Shown here: piece after piece, positions 1 to 9,751 of the stretch
Position numbering within the stretch: position 1 is the stretch's first letter
How the letters are laid out: every line of letters begins with the position of its first letter
NCBI GenBank assembly: GCA_947476695.1
Contig: CANJRD010000005.1
Coordinates: forward strand, 149,856-213,855
Source: Rhodospirillaceae bacterium
GTDB lineage: Bacteria; Pseudomonadota; Alphaproteobacteria; Rhodospirillales; Rhodospirillaceae
DNA length: 64,000 nt
Direction of reading: 5' to 3'
The notes under the pieces: generated by a model
The model's input: only the letters and a program-made list of their open reading frames with translations
Database searches by the model: none
Told to the model about the DNA's origin: nothing
Made by a program: the position numbers and the translations under genes

Positions 1-3000
1 ATCGACGATCTGGTCTGGCCGACGACGGAATTCACCCGCGTGATCGGCGCCGTGGCGCAGGGCGACCTGCTGCAGACCGTGCGCCTGGACGTGGACGGCC
101 GCCCGCTGAAGGGCGAGTTCCTGCGCTCGGCCACCATCGTCAACACCATGATCAAGCAGCTGTCGGTGTTCACCTCGGAAGTCACGCGCGTGGCGCGCGA
201 AGTCGGCACCGACGGCAAACTCGGCGGCCAGGCGCAGGTCTCGGAAGTGACCGGCGTGTGGAAGGAACTGACCGAGTCCGTGAACTCGATGGCGTCCAAC
301 CTCACCGCCCAGGTGCGTAACATCGCCGAAGTGACCATCGCGGTGGCCAACGGCGACTTGTCGAAGAAGATCACCGTCGACGTGCGCGGCGAGATTCTGC
401 AGCTGAAGGAAGCCATCAATACGATGGTGGACCAGCTGCGCTCGTTCGCCTCGGAAGTGACGCGCGTGGCGCGCGAAGTGGGCACCGACGGCAAGCTCGG
501 CGGCCAGGCGATCGTGCCGGGCGTCGCCGGGACGTGGAAGAACCTGACCGACAACGTCAACCTGCTCGCCGCCAACTTGACGACCCAGGTGCGCGCCATC
601 GCCGAAGTGGCGACCGCCGTCACCAAAGGCGACTTGACCCGATCGATCCAGGTCGAAGCCCGCGGCGAAGTCGCCGAACTGAAAGACAACATCAACACCA
701 TGATCGACAACCTCCGTCTGACGACGGAGCGCAACACGGAACAGGATTGGCTGAAGACCAACCTCGCCCAGTTCACCAGCATGTTGCAGGGCCAGCGCGA
801 CCTTTCAACCGTCGGCCGCCTGATGCTATCGGAACTCACCCCGCTGGTCGGCGCACACCAAGGCGTCATCTATCAGTTGGAAAACGACGACTCGCCGACG
901 CTGCGCCTGATCTCGCGCTACGCCGACCACGGCGCGCCGGGCCATGCGGAACGTGTCTCGATCGGCCAAGGCTTGATCGGCCAGTGCGCCGCCGACCGCC
1001 GCCGCATCCTGATCTCAAGCATGCCGGAAGACGTGGTGCCAATCAGCTCCGGCCTTTTCCAGGCCACGCCAAAGAGCGTGATCGTGCTGCCGGTGTTGTT
1101 CGAAGGCCAGGCCAAGGCGGTGATCGAACTGGCGTCGCTGAACCACTTCACGACCTTGCAGATCACCTTCCTCGAACAGCTGACCGCCTCGATCGGCATC
1201 GTGCTGAACTCGATTGAAGCCACCATGCAGACCGAAGGCCTGCTGAAGCAATCGCAGCAGCTGGCGACCGAACTGCAGTCCCAGCAGCGCGAATTGACGC
1301 AGACGAACGAACAGCTGGAACAGAAAGCCCAGCAGCTGGCCGAACGTAACGTCGAAGTGGAACGCAAGAACCAGGAAATCGAACAAGCCCGCCGCGCGCT
1401 GGAAGAAAAGGCCACCGAACTGGCGCTCACGTCCAAGTACAAGTCCGAGTTCCTGGCGAACATGAGCCACGAACTGCGCACGCCGCTGAACTCAATCCTG
1501 ATCCTCGGTCAACAGCTGGCGGAAAACCCGGAAGGCAATCTGAAGCCGAAGCAGGTCGAATTCGCCCGCACCATCCATGGCGCCGGTACAGATCTGCTCA
1601 ACCTCATCTCCGACATTCTCGATCTGTCGAAGATCGAGTCCGGTACAGTCAGCGTCGACGCGGAAGAAATCTTCTTCGCAAACGTGCTCGACGTTGTGGC
1701 GCGCCCGTTCCGTCACCAGGCGGAGAACCAGGGCCTGTCGTTCGAGGTTACCGTCGACTCCGGCCTTGGCCGCAGCATGGTGACCGACAGCAAGCGCCTG
1801 CAGCAGGTGCTGAAGAACCTGATGTCCAACGCGCTCAAGTTCACCGCCCACGGCGGTATCCGCTTGAACGTGCAGGCGGTCGCGACCGGTTGGACCACCG
1901 GCCATCCGGTCCTCAGCCAGGCGAGCCAAGTTGTCGCCTTCGAGGTATCGGATACGGGCATCGGCATCCCGCCGGAAAAACAGAAGATCATCTTCGAGGC
2001 GTTCCAGCAGGCCGACGCGTCGACCAACCGCAAATACGGCGGCACGGGCCTGGGCCTGGCCATCAGCCGCGAACTCGCCACTCTGCTCGGCGGCGGAATC
2101 CAGCTGCGCTCGACCCCGGGCGTCGGCTCGACCTTCGTGCTGTATCTGCCGGTGAAGTACACGGGACCGCAGACGGCGGTGGTGCGTCCGTCGGCAATGG
2201 CGCAGACGTCGCAACAGCAGTCGCTGTTGCAGCATGCGCAGAATTCCGACCGGGTCATCGAGCAGCTCCCGGACGACCGCAATGCGATCATCAACGGCGA
2301 GCCTGTCTTGCTGATCGTCGAGGACGATCCGCGCTACGCGCGGATCATGGTCGATCTGGCGCACGAGACCGGCTTCAAGGTCCTGGTTGCCTCGCGCGGC
2401 GCCGAGGCCCTGGAACTCGCCAAGGAATTCACACCGACCGCGGTATCGCTGGATGTGTTCCTGCCCGACATGCTGGGCTGGAACGTGCTGAGCCAGCTCA
2501 AGCGCACGCCGGAAACGCGTCATATCCCGGTGCAGATCGTCACCATGGATGAAGACCGCCAGCACGGCCTGTCACGCGGCGCGTTCTCCTACATCTCGAA
2601 GCCAACGACTGTGGAAGGCCTGAACGCCGCCCTCACGCGCATTCAGGAATACGCCAAGCCCCGCAAGAAGAAGCTGCTCATCGTCGAGGACAACGAGGCC
2701 GAGCAGCTCGGCGTGCGCGAACTCTTGAACCACGACGACATCGACATCGAAGTCTCCCCGACAGGCCGCGAAGCCATCGCCCTGCTCAAGGAAAGCAACT
2801 ACGACTGCATGGTGCTGGACCTGCGCCTGCCGGATATGTCCGGCTTCGAGGTGCTGGAGGAAATCCAACGCGACGCCACCCTCGCCGATCTGCCGGTCGT
2901 GGTGTTCACCGGCCGCCAGCTTTCGGCCGAGGAAGACGCCAAGCTGCACACCATGGCGCGCTCCATTGTCGTCAAAGGCGCGGAATCGCCGGAACGCCTG

Positions 3001-3471
3001 CTCGACGAGACGGCGTTGTTCCTGCACCGCGTTGTCGATCAGCTGCCCCCCGAAAAGCAGCGGATGCTGGAACGGCTGCACAGTTCGGATGAAGACCTTA
3101 TCGGCCGCACGATCCTGCTGGTCGACGACGACGCGCGAAACATCTTCGCGCTGTCGAGCGCGCTGGAACGTCGCGGCATGAAGGTCGTGACCGCAACCAC
3201 GGGCCGCGAAGCGATCTCGCTGCTGGAATCGACGCCGGACGTCGCGCTGGTGCTGATGGACATCATGATGCCCGAGATGGACGGTTACGAAACCACCCGC
3301 GTCATCCGTGAAAAGGGCAACTTCCGCCGCCTGCCGATCATTGCGTTGACGGCGAAGGCGATGAAGGGCGATCGCGAGAAATGCCTGGAGGCCGGCGCCT
3401 CCGACTACCTCGCAAAGCCGGTGAATACCGAACAATTGTTGTCCGCGCTGCGCCTGTGGCTGCATCGCTAA
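1..3471 (+). CDS. Poly-HAMP hybrid sensor histidine kinase with three receiver domains (5' truncated)
   Basis: Frame 1 is open from the first base, so the gene starts upstream of the window and any N-terminal sensor is missing. Domains in order: repeated HAMP segments (about nt 1-720, unit about 92 residues), a GAF-like domain (about 760-1200), a coiled coil rich in Q and E (1210-1440), HisKA with the phospho-acceptor His at 1468-1470 (context NMSHELRTP), HATPase_c (about 1770-2160, with DTGIGIP and [10 protein letters not shown]), and three receiver domains with aspartates at 2452, 2818 and 3259. It should autophosphorylate on His and pass phosphate through the receivers. The architecture resembles the poly-HAMP Nik1/osmosensing kinases, which can be cytosolic. 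The next kinase follows after 12 nt, so the two are probably co-transcribed. Confidence 0.93.
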   Translation: MDDLVWPTTEFTRVIGAVAQGDLLQTVRLDVDGRPLKGEFLRSATIVNTMIKQLSVFTSEVTRVAREVGTDGKLGGQAQVSEVTGVWKELTESVNSMASNLTAQVRNIAEVTIAVANGDLSKKITVDVRGEILQLKEAINTMVDQLRSFASEVTRVAREVGTDGKLGGQAIVPGVAGTWKNLTDNVNLLAANLTTQVRAIAEVATAVTKGDLTRSIQVEARGEVAELKDNINTMIDNLRLTTERNTEQDWLKTNLAQFTSMLQGQRDLSTVGRLMLSELTPLVGAHQGVIYQLENDDSPTLRLISRYADHGAPGHAERVSIGQGLIGQCAADRRRILISSMPEDVVPISSGLFQATPKSVIVLPVLFEGQAKAVIELASLNHFTTLQITFLEQLTASIGIVLNSIEATMQTEGLLKQSQQLATELQSQQRELTQTNEQLEQKAQQLAERNVEVERKNQEIEQARRALEEKATELALTSKYKSEFLANMSHELRTPLNSILILGQQLAENPEGNLKPKQVEFARTIHGAGTDLLNLISDILDLSKIESGTVSVDAEEIFFANVLDVVARPFRHQAENQGLSFEVTVDSGLGRSMVTDSKRLQQVLKNLMSNALKFTAHGGIRLNVQAVATGWTTGHPVLSQASQVVAFEVSDTGIGIPPEKQKIIFEAFQQADASTNRKYGGTGLGLAISRELATLLGGGIQLRSTPGVGSTFVLYLPVKYTGPQTAVVRPSAMAQTSQQQSLLQHAQNSDRVIEQLPDDRNAIINGEPVLLIVEDDPRYARIMVDLAHETGFKVLVASRGAEALELAKEFTPTAVSLDVFLPDMLGWNVLSQLKRTPETRHIPVQIVTMDEDRQHGLSRGAFSYISKPTTVEGLNAALTRIQEYAKPRKKKLLIVEDNEAEQLGVRELLNHDDIDIEVSPTGREAIALLKESNYDCMVLDLRLPDMSGFEVLEEIQRDATLADLPVVVFTGRQLSAEEDAKLHTMARSIVVKGAESPERLLDETALFLHRVVDQLPPEKQRMLERLHSSDEDLIGRTILLVDDDARNIFALSSALERRGMKVVTATTGREAISLLESTPDVALVLMDIMMPEMDGYETTRVIREKGNFRRLPIIALTAKAMKGDREKCLEAGASDYLAKPVNTEQLLSALRLWLHR

Positions 3472-3483
3472 AAGGAATTGAAG

Positions 3484-5346
3484 TTGAGCTCGGACGATAA
3501 GGTCAACATTCTGCTGGTCGACGACCAGCCGTCGAAACTCTTGAGTTATGAGGTCATCCTCGCGGGTATGGGCGAGAACCTCATCAAGACATCGTCGGCG
3601 ACGGAAGCGCTCGGGCAGTTGCTCAAGAATGACATCGCCGTCGTGTTGATCGACGTGGTGATGCCGGATCTCGACGGCTTCCAGCTGGCGGCCATGATCC
3701 GCGAGCATCCCCGCTTCCAAAAGACCGCGCTCATTTTCGTCTCGGCGATCCAGTTCGCCGAGGTCGACCACCTGCGCGGCTATGAAATCGGCGCGGTCGA
3801 TTATGTGTCGGTTCCGGTGGTACCGGAGGTGCTGCGTGCAAAGGTTCGGGTATTCGTCGAACTCTATCGCAAGACCCGCCAACTCGAGCGGATGAACGAC
3901 GAACTCGAACGTCGCGTGGCCGAGCGCACCGCCGAACTGGAGAATTCCAACAAGCTCGTGCGCGCCAGCGAAGAACGACGCACGCTCGCCCTGAGCGCCG
4001 CGAACATGGGCTCGTGGGATTTCGACGTCGAGACCGGTGAATACACCTGGGACGAAGGCCAATACCGGATATTCGGGGTCGACCCCGCTGACTTCCATCC
4101 GGACTGGAAGAACATACGTGCGCTGTACCATCCGGACGATCGCGATCAACTGCCCGTCGCGGTGAAAGCGCGTGGACTTAGCGACCGCTATCACCATGAA
4201 TTCCGCGTCGTCCGCCCGAACGGCGAAATACGATGGTGCTTCGGCTCAGCCGCGCCCACGTTCGATGAATCCGGCGCGACGGTGCGGCTGTCGGGGGTCA
4301 CGGTCGATATTACCGACCGCGAACAAGCCGAGGAGCGCCAGGCCCTGCTCGCGCGCGAAGTCGATCACCGCGCCAAGAATGCGCTGGCCGTGGTGCAGTC
4401 GATCCTGCGCTTGAGCAAAGCCAAAACAACCGCCGAATTCACGCGCGTTGTCGAAGGCCGTATCCGCGCGTTGGCGGCAACGCACAACCTTCTGTCTTCC
4501 ACCCGCTGGGAAGGCGCCAACCTGCGCCAGATCATCGAGGAAGAACTGGCGCCCTACACCACCAGCCGCAGCGACCACATCATCGCCGAGGGACCGTCGA
4601 TCCTGCTGCGTCCCGCAACAGCGCAGGCGGCGGCGTTGGCGATCCATGAACTTGCGACCAACGCAGCCAAGTATGGCGCGCTGTCGGTGCCGGGCGGCCA
4701 CTTGCGCCTGACGTGGAGCCTTAAGAAAGACTTGGAACTCGACTGGATCGAGCACGATGGACCGCCGGCGCAAGAGCCTGCTCGCGTTGGCTTCGGTCTG
4801 ACCATCGTGCGCTCGAGTATCGAGCATCAGCTCAGCGGTAAAGTCACCACGGAGTGGGCGCCAACCGGCCTGCGCTGCCGCCTGTCGATCCCCGGAACGC
4901 AGATCGTACAGATCACCGCGGTCGAGAGCGCCCCCATGCCGGAGCCCGAACCCGAAGTCGTCAACCTCGCGGCCGACGGCTCGCTGAAAGGCCGTCGCCT
5001 TCTCGTGGTTGAAGACGAGGTCTTGATCAGCATGTTCATCGAAGGCGTGCTGACCGATCTCGGCGCGGAGGTCGTTGGGCCCGCGAATACGCTAGCCGAC
5101 GGCCTTGAGATTGCGTCCAAGGAACGCATCGACGGAGCGATCCTCGATCTTAACCTGAACGGCCAGCAGACCTATCCCCTCGCCGACATGCTGATCGCCA
5201 GAGGCGTGCCGTTCGTATTCATCACCGGCTACGACCGCGACTCTCTCGACCGCCGCTATGCCCGCGTCCCGGTTCTGCAAAAGCCGATCGAAGCCGAAAT
5301 GCTGGAACGTGTGCTCGTTGCGGATTTCACGCGCGCGGTTGCATAG
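3484..5346 (+). CDS. REC-PAS-HWE histidine kinase-REC protein
   Basis: About 620 residues. The first codon is uncertain: TTG at 3484 lies 6 nt after AAGGAA (3472-3477), while TTG at 3478 abuts that site, so I prefer 3484. Domains: an N-terminal receiver (ILLVDDQ, aspartate in VLIDVVMPD), a linker coiled coil, a PAS domain (about residues 165-280), an HWE-type kinase domain with phospho-acceptor His at 4366-4368 (context EVDHRAKNALAVVQS), the ATP-binding motif HELATNAAKYGAL and a W-x-E motif (WIEHDGP), then a C-terminal receiver (LLVVEDE, aspartate in AILDLNLNG). HWE kinases are most common in Alphaproteobacteria. The N-terminal receiver suggests it takes phosphate from a partner, plausibly the hybrid kinase just upstream. 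Confidence 0.92.
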   Translation: MSSDDKVNILLVDDQPSKLLSYEVILAGMGENLIKTSSATEALGQLLKNDIAVVLIDVVMPDLDGFQLAAMIREHPRFQKTALIFVSAIQFAEVDHLRGYEIGAVDYVSVPVVPEVLRAKVRVFVELYRKTRQLERMNDELERRVAERTAELENSNKLVRASEERRTLALSAANMGSWDFDVETGEYTWDEGQYRIFGVDPADFHPDWKNIRALYHPDDRDQLPVAVKARGLSDRYHHEFRVVRPNGEIRWCFGSAAPTFDESGATVRLSGVTVDITDREQAEERQALLAREVDHRAKNALAVVQSILRLSKAKTTAEFTRVVEGRIRALAATHNLLSSTRWEGANLRQIIEEELAPYTTSRSDHIIAEGPSILLRPATAQAAALAIHELATNAAKYGALSVPGGHLRLTWSLKKDLELDWIEHDGPPAQEPARVGFGLTIVRSSIEHQLSGKVTTEWAPTGLRCRLSIPGTQIVQITAVESAPMPEPEPEVVNLAADGSLKGRRLLVVEDEVLISMFIEGVLTDLGAEVVGPANTLADGLEIASKERIDGAILDLNLNGQQTYPLADMLIARGVPFVFITGYDRDSLDRRYARVPVLQKPIEAEMLERVLVADFTRAVA

Positions 5347-5436
5347 CCGCAACGCGGACTTGCCCCTCTACCGGAACTAAGCCGTCCGTTGGGACGTTGC
5401 AGGATTTCAACGATCCGCAGCGAACAGGAGGCTCTT

Positions 5437-6420
5437 ATGCCACGTCCCCGGCCTTCAGGTTCACGCACCGCGAAACAACAACGCACCGCACAACGCCACA
5501 TCGACCGCAAAGCGGGTGGTTCGAAAAAGCGGGAGCTTAAAGGCGCGATGCAGGCCGGTGCGCGACGTTATCCTGAACCGCCGCTGCCCAAACAACATCA
5601 CGCGAAGCCCGGGCAGGAATCCAATCTCGACCCGGCGCCGATGTACGATGCGCCGTTCTACCAGGGCTCCGGCAAGCTGCGCGGCAAAACCGCGATCATC
5701 ACCGGCGGCGACTCAGGCATTGGCCGCGCGGTCGCGGTGCTGTTCGCGCGTGAAGGCGCGGATGTCGCCATTCTCTATCTCAACGAACATGCGGATGCCC
5801 AGGTCACCGCGCAAGCGGTCGAAGCCGAGGGCGGACGTTGCTTGCTGATCGCCGGCGATGTCAGAAGCCGCGCGTTCTGCTTCGGCGCCGTGAAAAAGGT
5901 GCTGAAGGCATTCGGTCAAATCGACGTGCTGGTCAACAACGCCGCGTTCCAGCTCCACGTGAACAATATCGAGGACCTCACCGAGGACCATTTCGATATG
6001 ACCCTGAAGACGAACCTTTACGGCTACTTCCACATGACCCAGGCGGTCGTGCCGCACATGGGTAATGGCAGCGCCATCGTCAACAATGGGTCCGTGACCG
6101 GCCTGATGGGCAACAAGAACCTGCTCGACTACTCGATGACCAAGGGCGGCATTCATGCCTTCACGCGATCTGTCGCGACGCATTTGATTCCGCGCGGCAT
6201 CCGCGTGAACGCGGTGGCGCCGGGTCCAGTGTGGACACCGCTCAATCCCGCCGACAAGGCGGCGAAGGATGTCTCGGAGTTCGGCGCGCATACCGCGATG
6301 AAACGTCCGGCGCAGCCGGAAGAGATCGCGCCAGCTTTCGTCTTTTTAGCCTCGGCGCAGTGTTCGAGCTACATCACCGGCGAGATCCTGCCGGTGATCG
6401 GCGGGTACGTCGGCGGTTAG
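5437..6420 (+). CDS. Short-chain dehydrogenase/reductase, general-stress type
   Basis: 327 residues when started at ATG 5437, which follows AGGAGG (5426-5431) by 5 nt. A basic, low-complexity N-terminal extension of about 55 residues precedes the Rossmann domain. The cofactor motif is TGGDSGIGR, followed by NNAA and the active-site pattern DYSMTKGG (Tyr-x-x-x-Lys), with the usual NAVAPGPVWTPL segment. The extension plus the PMYDAPFY-type lead-in is typical of the stress-protein SDRs related to Bacillus YdaD/GsiB-region dehydrogenases; the substrate is unknown. It is convergent with the response regulator at 6425, with only 4 nt between the stops. Confidence 0.9.
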   Translation: MPRPRPSGSRTAKQQRTAQRHIDRKAGGSKKRELKGAMQAGARRYPEPPLPKQHHAKPGQESNLDPAPMYDAPFYQGSGKLRGKTAIITGGDSGIGRAVAVLFAREGADVAILYLNEHADAQVTAQAVEAEGGRCLLIAGDVRSRAFCFGAVKKVLKAFGQIDVLVNNAAFQLHVNNIEDLTEDHFDMTLKTNLYGYFHMTQAVVPHMGNGSAIVNNGSVTGLMGNKNLLDYSMTKGGIHAFTRSVATHLIPRGIRVNAVAPGPVWTPLNPADKAAKDVSEFGAHTAMKRPAQPEEIAPAFVFLASAQCSSYITGEILPVIGGYVGG

Positions 6421-6424
6421 CAGC

Positions 6425-6889
6425 TTAGTGTGCTGGAACGACCACGCTGGAATAGCGGGCGAAATCCACTTTCACGGCGCGACTGCGGGCTTTGACGATC
6501 GCATTCTGCAAACTGGTTGGCGTGACCGGCTTCATCAAGTAGCCGTTGGTGTCGAGCTGGGCCGCCGCTTCGACAACGCTGTGGTCGCCCGACGCCGTCA
6601 GCAGGATGAAGCAGATATCCGGGCGGATCAGCTTGATCGCGCCGGTGCGGATACTTTGCAGAAGCTGCAGGCCGTTGCCCGCATCCATGCTGTAGTCGCA
6701 TAGAACCACGTCGACCACGCGCGGCGTCTTGGCGAGCTTGGCGAAGGCGTCACTTCCGTTAGTCGCGGTGGTGACGTGCTTCACGCCAAGCGCACCGAGC
6801 ATGGCCTGCGCCATCTTGAGGAACAGCTCGTCATCGTCCACCAGCAGGACATGCAGGTCTGGAAGAATGGCGGTTTTCGTGTCGGGCAT
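6425..6889 (-). CDS. Single-domain response regulator (CheY-like)
   Basis: 154 residues made almost entirely of one receiver domain. Visible are the acidic pocket LLVDDDE, the phospho-acceptor aspartate in VVLCDYSMDAGNG, a Thr in ILLTASG and the Lys in YLMKP. There is no DNA-binding output domain, so it probably works by protein-protein contact or phosphotransfer. The two multi-receiver kinases about 1 kb away on the other strand are likely partners. A C-terminal tail of about 20 residues (VDFARYSSVVVPAH) extends past the receiver fold. Confidence 0.9.
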   Translation of the reverse strand: MPDTKTAILPDLHVLLVDDDELFLKMAQAMLGALGVKHVTTATNGSDAFAKLAKTPRVVDVVLCDYSMDAGNGLQLLQSIRTGAIKLIRPDICFILLTASGDHSVVEAAAQLDTNGYLMKPVTPTSLQNAIVKARSRAVKVDFARYSSVVVPAH

Positions 6890-7072
6890 CGTGAACTGCA
6901 GGGTGTGAAATCACGATTTTTTTTGGCTGACGCATAAGTTGATTAATGTCGAGTCCGAATTACATTCAACTCCTTGGAATGCCTGCCCGGAAGCCTTGAA
7001 ACTGCGCACATCTCGCACATGCGAAGAATTTGTGCAGGGTCGACCGTTCGCAACCGCGGTGCGTCAGTTGAT

Positions 7073-7102
7073 TTGCCCTAAGGTGCGATAGGGGCGTAAA
7101 AT
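7073..7102 (+). promoter_or_regulatory. Candidate sigma-70 type promoter for the small Lipoprotein_15 gene
   Basis: TTGCCC (7073-7078) and TAAAAT (7097-7102) are 18 bp apart, in the most A/T-rich part of the 264-bp gap before the 7154 gene. A start site near 7110 would give a leader of about 45 nt. This is a pattern match only. Confidence 0.35.
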
Positions 7103-7153
7103 TATAAACCATCCGCCCCATGCGCCGCCCGGGCGTCTCTTTGCGAGGACTTC

Positions 7154-7579
7154 ATGCGTTTGTTCACCGGCTTCCTCTGCGCCCTGTCCCTCGCCGCGTT
7201 TAGCGTCGCTCAGGCCGCAGAGCCCCCGAAGACCTCAGCCGAGCCGCGCCACACGGAACACCCCGGCGAAGTGGCGCTGATCCAGAGCGGCAACGAGTTC
7301 GCCTACAAGCACTTCCCCACCAACCTCGCGCTCTATTACTACGACAAGGACACCCCGACGGCGTCCGCCTGCAACGGCGAATGCTCTTATGCATGGCCGC
7401 CCGTGACCGCGCCGATCAGCGCCAAGCCACTCGGCGACTGGACGCTGGTCAGGCGCACGGATACGCGCGACCAGTGGGCCTACAAGGGCAAGCCGGTCTA
7501 TGTGCGTTTCCATGACTCCGTCGAGAAGCCGAGCGGCGAAGGCGCCGATGGCGGGGCCTGGCACGTGTTGAAGCCCTAG
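7154..7579 (+). CDS. Secreted Lipoprotein_15 (COG4315-type) single-repeat protein
   Basis: 141 residues with a clear signal peptide (MRLFTGFLCALSLAAFSVAQA). GAGGA lies just upstream of the ATG. The mature part carries one copy of the repeat known from COG4315 lipoproteins: the Y-x-[FWY]-x-x-D motif (YYYDKD), a C-x3-C pair (ACNGEC), a W-PP turn, then GDWTLV and QWAYKGKPVY. The role of this domain is not established. It is the simplest form of the multi-repeat proteins in the cassettes farther on. There is no lipobox Cys, so it is probably soluble in the periplasm or secreted. Confidence 0.87.
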   Translation: MRLFTGFLCALSLAAFSVAQAAEPPKTSAEPRHTEHPGEVALIQSGNEFAYKHFPTNLALYYYDKDTPTASACNGECSYAWPPVTAPISAKPLGDWTLVRRTDTRDQWAYKGKPVYVRFHDSVEKPSGEGADGGAWHVLKP

Positions 7580-7660
7580 GCTGGCTGAAGTCCTAAAGCC
7601 CATTGTCAGATAGGCGGTTCTGCTATGCTCGATTCCTTCGGGGGATCGGGGAGGATCGCC

Positions 7661-7933
7661 ATGTCGCAGCCCACGCTGCGTGAGGTCGCGCGCCTTCGCT
7701 GGCGCGTCGGCATCGGCATCAGCGCGCTCATGAGCGTGCAGTTCTTCGGCTATGTCCTGTTCCTGCTGTACGCACGCGACACCGCGAACACCCTGGTGAT
7801 TCCCGGCCTGACCGTGGGCATCGCCTGCGGTACGTTGATCGTGTTCGTCGCCTGCGGTGTGACCGTGCTGTACGTGCGCTGGGCAAATCGCCTCGATGCC
7901 GACATCGCGCGTCTGGGACGCGAACCCTCATGA
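7661..7933 (+). CDS. DUF485-family small membrane protein (YjcH-like)
   Basis: 90 residues from ATG 7661, which has GGGGAGGA upstream; an earlier ATG at 7625 has no comparable site. Two transmembrane helices are visible (about residues 18-40 and 48-72), followed by the YVRWAN motif typical of DUF485. The stop overlaps the start of the symporter gene by 4 bp (7930-7933), as in the yjcH-actP pair of enteric bacteria. It probably assists the symporter. Confidence 0.88.
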   Translation: MSQPTLREVARLRWRVGIGISALMSVQFFGYVLFLLYARDTANTLVIPGLTVGIACGTLIVFVACGVTVLYVRWANRLDADIARLGREPS

Positions 7934-9459
7934 ACGCGAGCGCGCCGAACCCGACCGCCATCGTCTTTTTCCTCGGCTTCGTCGCGCTGACGCTGGTTAT
8001 TACGTGGTGGGCGGCGCGGCGCACGAAATCCGCCGATCAGTTCTATGCCGCCGGGCGCAGCATCAGCGGCGTACAGAACGGCTTCGCGCTCGCCGGCGAC
8101 TTCATGAGTGCCTCGAGCCTGCTGGGCGTCGCGGGCATGGTCGCGCTGAGCGGGCTCGACGGATTGGTTTATGCGGCGGGTGCGATCTGCGGCTGGCCGG
8201 TGGTGCTGGTGCTGTTCGCGGAATCGTTCCGCAACTTGGGCAAATACACTTTCGCCGACGTCGTGTCCTACCGTCTGAAGCAGGCGCCGGTGCGCGTGGC
8301 CGCCGCAATCTCGACCATGGCGGTGATCATTTCGTACCTCATCGCGCAGATGGTGGGGGCGGGAAACCTGATCCGGCTGATGTTCGGCTTGCCTTACGAA
8401 TTCGCGCTGGCCATCGTCGCCGCCGTGATGCTGATCTACGTGCTGTTCGGCGGCATGCTTGCCACGACCTGGGTGCAGATCTTGAAGGCGGTTCTGTTGC
8501 TCGGCGGCTGTGTGGTGATGTGCATCCTGGTGCTCAGCGACTTCGGCATGAGCCCACCGGCGTTGTTTGCCGCGGCGGCGGAAAAGTACGGCGCGCGGGC
8601 GTTGCATGCAGGCCCGATGATGAACAGCACGTGGGACGCGCTGTCCTTGAGCTGCGCGTTGATGTTCGGCCTTGCCGGGATGCCGCACATCCTGATGCGC
8701 TTCTACACCGTGCCCGACGCCAAGGCCGCGCGCCTGTCGGCGGCCTGGGCCACGGTGCTGATCGGCGCGTTCTATCTGATGGTCTTCATCCTCGGCATGG
8801 GCGCGCTGGTGATCGTCGGGCGCGAGGGCATCGTGGCCGCCGACAAGGGCGGCAACATGGCCGTGCTGCTGCTGGCGCAAACACTGGGTGGGACGCCCCT
8901 GCTCGGCTTCATCGCCGCCGTCGGCTTCGCGACCATCCTGGCCGTCGTCGCCGGATTGACGCTGTCGGGCGCGGCGGCGTTCAGCCACGACATCTGGATC
9001 TCCGTGATCCGCAAGGAAAAGGCGTCCTATCGCGAGCAACTGCTTGTCGCCCGGATCGCGACAATCGCCATCGGTATCGTCGCTACGCTGCTGGGCATCG
9101 CTTTCAAGGGCCAGAATATCGCATTCATGGTGACGATGACGTTCGGGATCGCGGCGAGCGGCAACTTCCCCGCTATCGCGCTGGCCACATTCTGGCGGCG
9201 CGCGACCACCATGGGGATGGTGGCGTCGATGATCGTGGGCACCGTCAGCGCGGTCGTGTTGATTTACGGATCGTCGACCATTCAGATCGATATCCTGGGC
9301 AACGCAAGCGCCTGGTTCCCTCTGAGCTCGCCGGCGCTGATCACCATGCCGCTGGCTTTCGTGGTCGGCATTGTGGTGTCGCTGTTGAAGCCCGAGCCCG
9401 CGGCGGCCGCGGCCTTCGAGGCCAAGGAACGCCAGATGATCCTGGGCGCGGCGGAATGA
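7930..9459 (+). CDS. Sodium:solute symporter, ActP-like (copy 1)
   Basis: 509 residues, about 13 hydrophobic helices. SSS-family features include WWAARRTKSADQFYAAGRSI near the N-terminus, NGFALAGDFMSASSLLG, the conserved QMVGAGNLIRL and GLTLSGAAAFSHD. Pairing with a DUF485 gene is typical of ActP, a cation/acetate symporter, so a small monocarboxylate is the likely substrate; specificity cannot be read from the sequence. The gene is followed 19 nt later by a second DUF485/symporter pair that is clearly a duplicate. Confidence 0.9.
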   Translation: MNASAPNPTAIVFFLGFVALTLVITWWAARRTKSADQFYAAGRSISGVQNGFALAGDFMSASSLLGVAGMVALSGLDGLVYAAGAICGWPVVLVLFAESFRNLGKYTFADVVSYRLKQAPVRVAAAISTMAVIISYLIAQMVGAGNLIRLMFGLPYEFALAIVAAVMLIYVLFGGMLATTWVQILKAVLLLGGCVVMCILVLSDFGMSPPALFAAAAEKYGARALHAGPMMNSTWDALSLSCALMFGLAGMPHILMRFYTVPDAKAARLSAAWATVLIGAFYLMVFILGMGALVIVGREGIVAADKGGNMAVLLLAQTLGGTPLLGFIAAVGFATILAVVAGLTLSGAAAFSHDIWISVIRKEKASYREQLLVARIATIAIGIVATLLGIAFKGQNIAFMVTMTFGIAASGNFPAIALATFWRRATTMGMVASMIVGTVSAVVLIYGSSTIQIDILGNASAWFPLSSPALITMPLAFVVGIVVSLLKPEPAAAAAFEAKERQMILGAAE

Positions 9460-9478
9460 GACTTTGGGGAGGATCGCG

Positions 9479-9751
9479 GTGACACAGAGTTTAAGCGACG
9501 TCGCGCGGCAGCGCTGGCGCATCGGGGCGAGTTTGAGCGCGCTGATGGTCGTGATCTACTTCGGCTTCATCCTGCTGCTCGCCTTCAACAAGGACGCGGT
9601 CAGCGTCGAGATCGTGCCGGGCCTTTCGGTCGGCATCCTGCTCGGAGCGTTGGTGATCGTCGCCACCTGGGGCGTGACCTGGTTGTACGTGCGCTGGGCG
9701 AACACCCATCTCGACGCACAGGTCACCCGCCTTGGAGGCAATGCGCCATGA
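9479..9751 (+). CDS. DUF485-family small membrane protein (copy 2)
   Basis: 90 residues from GTG 9479, preceded by GGGGAGGA at 9466-9473; an in-frame TTG at 9464 would overlap that site. Two membrane helices and the YVRWAN motif match copy 1 at 7661. It overlaps the next symporter gene by 4 bp (9748-9751). Confidence 0.87.
   Translation: MTQSLSDVARQRWRIGASLSALMVVIYFGFILLLAFNKDAVSVEIVPGLSVGILLGALVIVATWGVTWLYVRWANTHLDAQVTRLGGNAP

Noticed and set aside
175..510. 60-bp direct DNA repeat (175-234 and 451-510) as a mobile element or assembly error
   Set aside because: It encodes matching HAMP units in frame, 276 bp (92 codons) apart, as expected for a poly-HAMP kinase.
2572..4197. 541-residue open frame on the minus strand opposite the kinases
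   Set aside because: It has no recognisable domain and an H/R/D-rich composition typical of the antisense of GC-rich genes; the plus-strand kinases explain the DNA.
7750..9522. 590-residue minus-strand frame across the symporter
   Set aside because: Arg/His/Gln-rich, no signal or domain; it is the complement of a clear SSS symporter.
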